The notes beneath the pieces are model-generated. The model had not been told where the DNA came from, did no database searches, and was given only the letters and a program-made list of their open reading frames with translations. A DNA stretch of 7,347 nt from assembly GCA_947481355.1 (NCBI GenBank), contig CANKGM010000100.1, positions 1 to 7,347 of the forward strand. Direction: 5' to 3'. The stretch is from Chitinophagaceae bacterium. Its GTDB lineage: Bacteria > Bacteroidota > Bacteroidia > Chitinophagales > Chitinophagaceae. This document shows, one piece after another, positions 1 through 4,803 of this stretch. The position numbers were made by a program, and so were the translations under genes. The first letter of the stretch is position 1; the number at the start of each line of letters is the position of its first letter.

Positions 1-297
1 CCAGAAGTCATGAATACGGGAAATGATGATTGGGATGAAGTACCTGAAAATAAATATGAGATAAGCTCAAAACCTGTATTGTCTGATTTAAGAGTAGTTG
101 CTCCTTCTGGTAATACATCTTCTGCGCCAAAGCAACAGAAAGCGCCATTGGCAGTTAAATCCGAAAATGGAACTCAGGAATATATGAAGAGCATGCAAAG
201 CGATGCGCCAGCATGTAATACATGTGGTCATATCACAGTAAGAAGCGGCACTTGCTATAAATGCTTGAATTGCGGAAATAGTATGGGCTGCAGCTAG
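1..297 (+). CDS. nrdJ: Vitamin B12-dependent (class II) ribonucleotide reductase, C-terminal end (5' partial)
   Basis: This is the last 98 codons of a gene that begins upstream of the window; the frame is open from base 1 and ends at TAG 295-297. Class II reductases convert ribonucleotides to deoxyribonucleotides in the cytoplasm using adenosylcobalamin instead of a tyrosyl radical. The identification rests on the cysteine-rich tail. Counted from the first in-window Met (base 10), it has C69-x2-C72, then C82-x2-C85-x2-C88 within CYKCLNCG, then C94 in the terminal MGCS. This ending is typical of the long NrdJ form, where tail cysteines are thought to pass electrons to the active site and may also bind zinc. 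A polar, low-complexity linker (about residues 1-65) precedes it. The catalytic barrel is outside the window. The ATG at base 10 is very unlikely to be a true start, because the family is many hundreds of residues long. An intrinsic terminator follows 20 bases after the stop. Confidence 0.88.
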   Translation, partial: PEVMNTGNDDWDEVPENKYEISSKPVLSDLRVVAPSGNTSSAPKQQKAPLAVKSENGTQEYMKSMQSDAPACNTCGHITVRSGTCYKCLNCGNSMGCS

Positions 298-317
298 TCT
301 ATTTATTTAATACATTC

Positions 318-348
318 AAAGGCCGACCATTTTTGGTCGGCCTTTTTT
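318..348 (+). terminator. Rho-independent terminator after nrdJ
   Basis: A perfect GC-rich 9-bp inverted repeat, GGCCGACCA (321-329) and TGGTCGGCC (334-342), encloses a TTTT loop. It is extended by three A-T pairs (318-320 with 343-345) and runs into a T-tract at 343-348. This is the strongest hairpin in the window and sits just after the reductase stop codon. On the opposite strand the trailing T run is only three bases, so it should act mainly on rightward transcripts. Confidence 0.92.
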
Positions 349-380
349 ATAACCTGTGATTGATTTTTCTGCTAAATGGC

Positions 381-411
381 TTTGAATAGAAAGGTGTTAA
401 TGTTTAATTTG
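381..411 (+). promoter_or_regulatory. Possible Bacteroidota-type promoter for the YcxB-like gene
   Basis: TTTG at 381-384 is followed, after 19 bases, by TTAATTTG at 404-411. The Bacteroidota consensus is TTTG about 19-21 bases before TAnnTTTG, so only the second base of the -7 element deviates. It lies after the nrdJ terminator and would give a leader of roughly 55 bases before the ATG at 473. The match is by eye in AT-rich sequence, where chance matches are common. Confidence 0.4.
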
Positions 412-472
412 CACCATTAATCGTACAATTAATTATCTGATATAAGTATTGTTAATATATTAAAAAAACTGT

Positions 473-952
473 ATGGAAATAAGTATACGATATGAAAAGT
501 CAAAGGTGTTGCAGGCATTGCGTTATCATTTTATTTCCCGCAGAGAGATAAAGGTCATGATGATTCTTGTTAATGTTTTTGCATTATTTGCTGCTGTATT
601 GTATTCTTTTAAGCTTATCTCACCACTTCCTTTTTTAATGAGTTCTGTATTATGGATTTCAATGATGGGGGCATTTTGGATTTGGTTGCCTGCTTTAATA
701 TACAGAAAAAGCAAAACGTTTAAAGATCAATTTAATGTCTTTATTGAGGAACAGCATTTTTTTATACAAACATCTTCAGGTAAGAAAACCTGGGCCTGGA
801 GGGAGTTTCAACGCTATTACGAAACACCTGGTTTTTTTCATTTGTACTTTGATGATAAGACTTTCTTTTTAATCCCTAAGAATGCATTTACTGATTCATT
901 AGCACTTGATGAAGCGAGGCGTATATTTAAGGGAGGCATAAAAAAAAATTAA
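473..952 (+). CDS. Small membrane protein with YcxB-like C-terminal domain
   Basis: A 159-residue protein of unknown function. Residues about 1-27 are polar and basic. Two hydrophobic segments follow, at about 28-46 and 53-76, separated by a short loop containing SPLP, so it should be a two-helix inner-membrane protein. The C-terminal half (about 84-152) is soluble and resembles the YcxB-like domain: a beta-rich stretch with a tryptophan pair in TWAWREF (about 106-112), the YETPGFFHLYF segment (116-126) and the typical ending FFLIPKNAF (131-139) before a short helix. YcxB-like proteins have no established biochemical role. The start is the first ATG in frame and directly precedes the membrane region; no Shine-Dalgarno is visible, only an A-rich tract. 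The gene stands alone between the nrdJ terminator and a convergent acetyltransferase gene 3 bases downstream. The family call is by motif memory and is moderately sure. Confidence 0.75.
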   Translation: MEISIRYEKSKVLQALRYHFISRREIKVMMILVNVFALFAAVLYSFKLISPLPFLMSSVLWISMMGAFWIWLPALIYRKSKTFKDQFNVFIEEQHFFIQTSSGKKTWAWREFQRYYETPGFFHLYFDDKTFFLIPKNAFTDSLALDEARRIFKGGIKKN

Positions 953-955
953 ATC

Positions 956-1387
956 TTAGATAAGTTTTTTCCTCATTTCATAATGGGGTATAGAGACTTC
1001 CATGAATTCCTCTCCGTGAATGGCGTATCCTTGTTTTTCGTAAAAGCCTACTGCTGTTTTTCTAGCATGCATCATGAGTATTCGAAAGCCTGAATCACGG
1101 GCCATATTCTCTGCAAAGGCTAAAATTGATGCGCCTAGTCCATTTCTTTCCATTTTTGGATGAACGGCCATTTGGCGTAACTGAATTATACTAGAATCAA
1201 TTTTAGTCAAAATGCAACACGCGGTAATTTTTTCATCATCAAAGGCTCCAATCAAGATATCATCCTTTTCTTTTTCGAGTGTTTCGGGTGTAAAACTAAG
1301 CCCAAGTGGCTTTCTTAAGATTTCCATCCTAAGGTTGATCATTTCTCGGTATTCTATTGAATTATAGTCTATTATCTTGATTGACAT
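956..1387 (-). CDS. GNAT family N-acetyltransferase
   Basis: A 143-residue protein with the normal length of a single GNAT domain, an enzyme class that moves an acetyl group from acetyl-CoA to an amine. Motif A is recognisable at about 69-90: the strand IIQLRQMAVHP, then E80-R81-N82-G83-L84-G85, which fits the Q/R-x-x-G-x-G/A pyrophosphate loop except for Glu at the first position, then the helix ASILAFAENMARDSG. The motif B region follows, with HARKTAVGFYEKQGY (107-121), where Y116 is a candidate for the usual catalytic or CoA-contacting tyrosine. The ending EVSIPHYEMRKKL resembles the ElaA/YitI branch, which often carries IPHxxM near the C-terminus. The substrate cannot be read from sequence. 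The gene is transcribed leftward and alone, tail-to-tail with the YcxB-like gene; its stop (TTA on the plus strand, 956-958) is 3 bases from that gene's stop. No clear promoter was found upstream of 1387. Confidence 0.88.
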   Translation of the reverse strand: MSIKIIDYNSIEYREMINLRMEILRKPLGLSFTPETLEKEKDDILIGAFDDEKITACCILTKIDSSIIQLRQMAVHPKMERNGLGASILAFAENMARDSGFRILMMHARKTAVGFYEKQGYAIHGEEFMEVSIPHYEMRKKLI

Positions 1388-1553
1388 GCCACAAATTAAT
1401 TCAAAATAGACGGAAGCTAGGCGCTAAAAAGCATTTTTTGTAAAAAAAAGGTAGCTGGGGCTAAATAGGACCTAAAATATGCTTGATTTCCCTTCATTTT
1501 ATGGGGGCAAGGATTGTTCATAAAAATAAATTCATAGAAGTGTGTCTGAAAAA

Positions 1554-1582
1554 TTGTTTTTGTTCCAAATAGTTTATTTTTG
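1554..1582 (+). promoter_or_regulatory. Bacteroidota-type promoter of the acpP-fabF unit
   Basis: TTG at 1554-1556, an 18-base spacer, then TATTTTTG at 1575-1582, a full match to TAnnTTTG. It lies 26 bases before the acpP ATG and predicts transcription starting near 1589 with a leader of only about 20 bases. A second TTTG at 1559-1562 lies too close to be the -33 element. This is the best promoter match seen in the window and suits a highly expressed gene. Confidence 0.7.
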
Positions 1583-1608
1583 CCATCATTAAACCAAACT
1601 TAACAATC

Positions 1609-1845
1609 ATGTCAGACATTGCAACAAGAGTAAAGAAGATTATTGTTGACAAATTGGGTGTTGACGAGGCAGAGGTAACCCCTGAGGCTTCATTCACAAA
1701 CGATCTAGGAGCCGATTCACTTGATACGGTAGAGTTGATTATGGAATTCGAAAAAGAATTCAACATCTCTATTCCAGATGAGCAAGCTGAAACCATCACC
1801 ACTGTTGGCCAAGCTGTAACTTATCTTGAGGAGCATGCTAAGTAA
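1609..1845 (+). CDS. acpP: Acyl carrier protein
   Basis: A 78-residue acidic protein of exactly the usual ACP length. It carries growing acyl chains as thioesters on a 4'-phosphopantetheine arm during type II fatty acid synthesis in the cytoplasm. The attachment site is Ser37 in the canonical GADSLDTVEL motif (34-43). Other hallmarks are the N-terminal helix with IATRVKKIIVDKLGV (4-18), the loop ending in FTNDLGAD, helix II rich in Glu and Asp (LIMEFEKEF), which contacts partner enzymes, and the IPDEQAETI segment before the last helix. The start ATG follows a short A-rich leader with no Shine-Dalgarno, which is normal in this phylum. fabF begins 31 bases downstream on the same strand with no terminator between, so the two are very likely co-transcribed from the promoter at 1554-1582. 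Confidence 0.98.
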   Translation: MSDIATRVKKIIVDKLGVDEAEVTPEASFTNDLGADSLDTVELIMEFEKEFNISIPDEQAETITTVGQAVTYLEEHAK

Positions 1846-1876
1846 ATAGGGTTCCCTATTTCTTATCTCATCACTT

Positions 1877-3127
1877 ATGGAATTAAAACGAGTTGTTGTT
1901 ACAGGCATTGGTGCCATTACACCTATTGGCAATACCGCTCCAGATTATTGGAGTGGTTTATTGAATGGTGTATCTGGTGCCGATGGAATAACTCTATTTG
2001 ATGCATCAAAATTTAAGACACAATTTGCCTGTGAGGTAAAAGGATTTGATCCTGTTGCTTATCTTGATAGAAAAGAAGCGCGTAAGATTGATCGTTTTGC
2101 CCAATTGGCTATTGTAGCTAGTGATGAGGCCATCAAACAAGCTGGAATTAACAAGGATACGGTCAATCCTGATCGAACCGGTGTAATTTTTTCCAGTGGA
2201 ATTGGGGGCTTGCTTACTTTTCAAGAAGAAGTAATGGCTTATGCGAAAGGAGATGGAACCCCTAGGTTCAATCCTTTTTTTATACCTAAAATGATTCTTG
2301 ATATTGCTGCAGGGCATATATCAATGCGACACGGATTTCGTGGTCCAAACTTTGCAGTTGTCAGCGCATGCGCTTCCTCTACCCACGCCTTAATTGAAGC
2401 AACCCATTACATTCAACTTGGAAAAGCTGATGTTATGGTTGCAGGCGGAAGTGAGGCTGTAGTTTGTGATGCAGGTGTTGCAGGATTCAATGCTATGAAA
2501 GCACTGAGTGAACGTAATGATGATCCTAAAACAGCTTCAAGGCCTTTCGACAAAGACCGTGATGGTTTTGTTATGGGAGAAGGAAGTGGTGCATTAGTGC
2601 TTGAAGAATATGAGCATGCCGTTAAAAGGGGTGCAACTATTTATGCTGAGATTGCTGGTGGCGGTGCAACGGCTGATGCACATCATATCACTGCTCCACA
2701 TCCTGAAGGATTAGGTGCATTAAATGTTATGCGTGCTTCCCTTCAAGATGCCAAAATGAACCCAGAGGATATTGATTACATAAATGTGCATGGAACTTCA
2801 ACTCCACTAGGTGATATCGCAGAAACAAAAGCAATATTGGGTGTATTTGGCGATCATGCGTATAACCTAAGCATCAGTTCTACCAAATCAATGACAGGCC
2901 ATCTTCTTGGTGCAGCGGGTGTTATTGAAGCTATCGCTTGTGTTTACGCTGTGATGCATGATATTGTTCCTCCAACCATCAATCACTTTACTGATGATGA
3001 TGCACTAGATCCTAAACTAGACCTTACTTTCTGGAAACCCAAGAAGAAAATTATTAGAGCAGCCCTTAGTAACACATTTGGATTTGGCGGGCATAATGCT
3101 TCTCTCATTGTAAAGAAGTATCTTTAG
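1877..3127 (+). CDS. fabF: Beta-ketoacyl-ACP synthase II
   Basis: A 416-residue condensing enzyme, the usual length for FabF. It condenses malonyl-ACP with an acyl-ACP, adding two carbons per cycle of fatty acid synthesis. The thiolase-fold catalytic set is complete: nucleophile Cys165 in VVSACASSTHA, His305 in VNVHGTSTPLGD, Lys337 in STKSMTGH and His342 in TGHLLGAAG. The glycine-rich NTFGFGGHNAS segment near the C-terminus (399-409) contains the Phe403 position that gates substrate entry in characterised FabF. The N-terminus RVVVTGIGAITPIGN is typical, which supports the ATG at 1877. FabF rather than FabB is favoured by overall motif agreement and by pairing with acpP, the standard arrangement; the chain-length preference is not readable. 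Its substrate carrier is encoded 31 bases upstream. rnc follows after a 67-base gap. Confidence 0.97.
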   Translation: MELKRVVVTGIGAITPIGNTAPDYWSGLLNGVSGADGITLFDASKFKTQFACEVKGFDPVAYLDRKEARKIDRFAQLAIVASDEAIKQAGINKDTVNPDRTGVIFSSGIGGLLTFQEEVMAYAKGDGTPRFNPFFIPKMILDIAAGHISMRHGFRGPNFAVVSACASSTHALIEATHYIQLGKADVMVAGGSEAVVCDAGVAGFNAMKALSERNDDPKTASRPFDKDRDGFVMGEGSGALVLEEYEHAVKRGATIYAEIAGGGATADAHHITAPHPEGLGALNVMRASLQDAKMNPEDIDYINVHGTSTPLGDIAETKAILGVFGDHAYNLSISSTKSMTGHLLGAAGVIEAIACVYAVMHDIVPPTINHFTDDDALDPKLDLTFWKPKKKIIRAALSNTFGFGGHNASLIVKKYL

Positions 3128-3150
3128 TTATCTGAACGTCTCTCCCTTAT

Positions 3151-3186
3151 GAATTGGTAGGACAATCAGTCCACATAAAGTAATTC
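3151..3186 (+). promoter_or_regulatory. Possible stem-loop in the fabF-rnc gap (rnc leader)
   Basis: The 67-base gap before rnc contains nested inverted repeats. The inner stem is GGAC (3160-3163) and GTCC (3169-3172) around the loop AATCA, extended by GT (3157-3158) with AC (3173-3174) across a bulged A. The outer stem is GAATT (3151-3155) with AATTC (3182-3186). No T-tract follows, so it is not an intrinsic terminator. RNase III genes in other bacteria can be autoregulated by cleavage of such leaders; applying that here is inference only. Confidence 0.35.
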
Positions 3187-3194
3187 TTTCCAGG

Positions 3195-3911
3195 GTGTTT
3201 TATCGAATACAATATTTTTTTAGTAGCAAAAGCAAACAGGCGTTTCTTCGTCAGTTATGTAATCTTCTTGGTTTTATGCCTAGTAGAATCTCTCTATATA
3301 CTTCTGCACTTTCTCACAGGTCCATAAAAGAAAAAGCTACCGACAATAACGAACGGCTTGAATACTTAGGCGATGCCATTTTAGGTGGTGTTATTGCTGA
3401 CTATCTCTTTAGAAAATATCCATACAAAGGTGAAGGATTTCTTACTGAGATGAGAAGTAAAATGGTTAATAGGCAGATGTTAAATGAAATTGCTTTGAAG
3501 ATGGGTCTAAAAAAACTTACATCATTTAACAAGAGTGATAGCTCTTTGAAATCAAGTCAAATCTTTGGCAATGCTTTAGAAGCCCTAGTAGGAGCCATAT
3601 ACATGGATAAAGGTTATAAGGCAACAAAGAACTGGGTCTTAAAAAAACTCATTATCCCACACCTAGTGGCAGAAGACTTGGAATTGCTAGAAATCAATCA
3701 AAAAAACAAATTATACAGTTGGGCAAATCGCAACGGGAAACTATTAGAGTTTGAAACCCTTGAGGAGAAAATGGAAAATGGACGTAGGTTATTTAAAGTT
3801 GGGGCTATGTTAGATGGGCAAGTAATTGCGGAAGGCAAGGCGTTTAACAAGAAAGATGCAAGTCAACTAGCTGCTCAAAGTGCAGTGGATAAATTAAACA
3901 TTACGGCTTAA
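3195..3911 (+). CDS. rnc: Ribonuclease III
   Basis: A 238-residue double-strand-specific endoribonuclease that processes rRNA precursors and other structured RNAs. The N-terminal nuclease domain (about 20-157) has the signature NNERLEYLGDAILGG (51-65) with E53, E56 and D60, and the second metal-binding segment GNALEALVGAIYMDKGY (125-141) with E129. The position matching E. coli D114 is Asn126. The C-terminal double-stranded-RNA-binding domain (about 168-236) ends in the typical basic helix KKDASQLAAQSAVDKL. The start is GTG at 3195. An in-frame TGA at 3150-3152 prevents any far-upstream start, no in-frame ATG lies between, and the next Met (M28) already falls inside the conserved domain. Its place behind acpP-fabF is a familiar bacterial gene order, so it may share their transcript. 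It ends tail-to-tail with the epimerase gene, 3 bases away. Confidence 0.96.
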   Translation: MFYRIQYFFSSKSKQAFLRQLCNLLGFMPSRISLYTSALSHRSIKEKATDNNERLEYLGDAILGGVIADYLFRKYPYKGEGFLTEMRSKMVNRQMLNEIALKMGLKKLTSFNKSDSSLKSSQIFGNALEALVGAIYMDKGYKATKNWVLKKLIIPHLVAEDLELLEINQKNKLYSWANRNGKLLEFETLEEKMENGRRLFKVGAMLDGQVIAEGKAFNKKDASQLAAQSAVDKLNITA

Positions 3912-3914
3912 GCT

Positions 3915-4328
3915 TTACACAATTTCCTGGCAAAGTTCAACGAGGACTCCATTGGTGCTTTTGGGTCTCAAAAAACAAATGAGTTTATTGTCTGCCCCTT
4001 TTTTGGGAATATCTTGAATGAATTCAAATCCTAGTGATTTAAGTCGTTTGATTTCTGCCTCTATATTTTCAGTAGCGAAAGCAATATGATGTATCCCTTC
4101 ACCCTTTTTTTCAATAAATTGTTGAATTACACTTCCCTCGGCTGAGCCTTCTATGAGTTCAATCTTACTATCTCCTGTTTTGAAGAAAGCAGTATTTACA
4201 TTTTCTGATTTTATGGATTCTGTTTTATAACAAAGCGTTCCCAATAATTGCTCAAACAGGGGGATTGATTTCTCTAAAGAGTTGACTGCTATGCCTATAT
4301 GTTCTATTTTTTGCATAATTCTATTCAT
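3915..4328 (-). CDS. mce: Methylmalonyl-CoA epimerase (VOC family)
   Basis: A protein of up to 137 residues that interconverts the 2R and 2S forms of methylmalonyl-CoA, linking propionyl-CoA metabolism to the B12-dependent mutase and succinyl-CoA. It has two beta-alpha-beta-beta-beta vicinal-oxygen-chelate modules. Likely metal ligands are visible: H10 in KIEHIGIAV, E57 in SKIELIE (Gln or Glu in the family), H80/H81 in GIHHIAFA and E131 in GVLVELCQE. The KKGADNKLICFLRPKSTNGVLVEL segment also fits this enzyme better than other VOC proteins such as glyoxalase I. Family members usually begin a few residues before the KIEHIGIAV motif, so the internal ATG at 4314-4316 (M5, giving 133 residues) is an equally good or better start than the ATG at 4326-4328; neither has a Shine-Dalgarno. 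The gene diverges from the Fe-S carrier gene and converges on rnc. No clear promoter for it was found in the 107-base divergent gap. Confidence 0.93.
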   Translation of the reverse strand: MNRIMQKIEHIGIAVNSLEKSIPLFEQLLGTLCYKTESIKSENVNTAFFKTGDSKIELIEGSAEGSVIQQFIEKKGEGIHHIAFATENIEAEIKRLKSLGFEFIQDIPKKGADNKLICFLRPKSTNGVLVELCQEIV

Positions 4329-4389
4329 GGCTTTGGGAAATACTTCAGCTGCTTCTTATATAAATGTACAATTCATTTGACAATCACGA

Positions 4390-4416
4390 TTGGATAAGCG
4401 GGAATGTGTAATTTTG
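4390..4416 (+). promoter_or_regulatory. Possible Bacteroidota-type promoter of the Fe-S carrier gene
   Basis: TAATTTTG at 4409-4416 is a full TAnnTTTG match, placed 19 bases before the ATG at 4436. The nearest upstream TTG (4390-4392) leaves a 16-base spacer, slightly short; another TTTG at 4376-4379 is too far (29 bases). The -7 element is convincing, the -33 element less so. The predicted leader is very short, roughly 13 bases, and includes AAGG only one base from the ATG. Confidence 0.5.
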
Positions 4417-4435
4417 TAGTGTAAACGAATAAGGT

Positions 4436-4783
4436 ATGGAAACGACTATGATGAATGGGATTTATATAAGTGAACGGGCAAAGCAGAAAGTACTTGAATT
4501 ATTGACTACCGAAGGGAAGGGGGATGATTTTTTTGTGCGCGTTAGTGTTGTGAGTGGGGGATGTTCGGGGCTGACCTATAAAATGGATTTTGATAATGAT
4601 GTGAAAGCTGGAGATCAGATTTTTGAAGACAAAGGCATGAAACTAGTTACAGATCGAAAGAGTGTGCTTTATTTATTCAGTACTACGCTTGATTATTCAG
4701 ACGGACTGGAAGGCAAAGGCTTTCATTTTATGAATCCCAATGCCAGCAGAACCTGTGCATGTGGAGAAAGCTTTTCTGTTTAA
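4436..4783 (+). CDS. A-type iron-sulfur cluster carrier (IscA/SufA/ErpA family)
   Basis: A 115-residue HesB/IscA-type protein that receives Fe-S clusters from the assembly scaffold and hands them to target proteins in the cytoplasm. All three conserved cysteines are present: C43 in SGGCSGLTY and C107 and C109 in the C-terminal TCACGESF. The usual region with the GGCSG loop, the DxKSVLYL-like segment (73-80), the LDYSDGLEGKGFHFMNPNA stretch and the cysteine tail follow in the standard order. Three in-frame Met codons (M1, M5, M6) precede the conserved region, so the start could be 12 or 15 bases further in; M1 is kept as the first after the putative promoter. Whether it is IscA, SufA or ErpA cannot be decided because no isc or suf genes are in the window, so no symbol is given. 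It stands alone, divergent from mce and 20 bases from the convergent T9SS cargo gene. Confidence 0.94.
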   Translation: METTMMNGIYISERAKQKVLELLTTEGKGDDFFVRVSVVSGGCSGLTYKMDFDNDVKAGDQIFEDKGMKLVTDRKSVLYLFSTTLDYSDGLEGKGFHFMNPNASRTCACGESFSV

Positions 4784-4803
4784 TTTCAGTTCTATAGACT
4801 CAT

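Noticed and set aside
526..714. Minus-strand open frame opposite the YcxB-like gene
   Set aside because: It is short, has no promoter or domain, and lies wholly under a better-supported gene.
1473..1501. TAAAAT/ATTTTA inverted repeat in the GNAT-acpP gap
   Set aside because: The stem is six A-T pairs with a loop of about 17 bases, which is weak and expected by chance in AT-rich sequence. I saw nothing else in 1388-1550 that I could support, including a promoter for the GNAT gene.
1518..2317. Open frames on the minus strand opposite acpP and fabF (1518-1802, 1717-1932, 2006-2317)
   Set aside because: They lie antisense to well-supported genes, have no recognisable domain or promoter, and their sequences read like reverse-strand shadows of the acpP and fabF codons.
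4740..4803. AAAGCTTT palindrome near the end of the Fe-S carrier gene as a terminator
   Set aside because: It is a tight palindrome without a usable loop and lies inside the coding sequence with no following T-tract.
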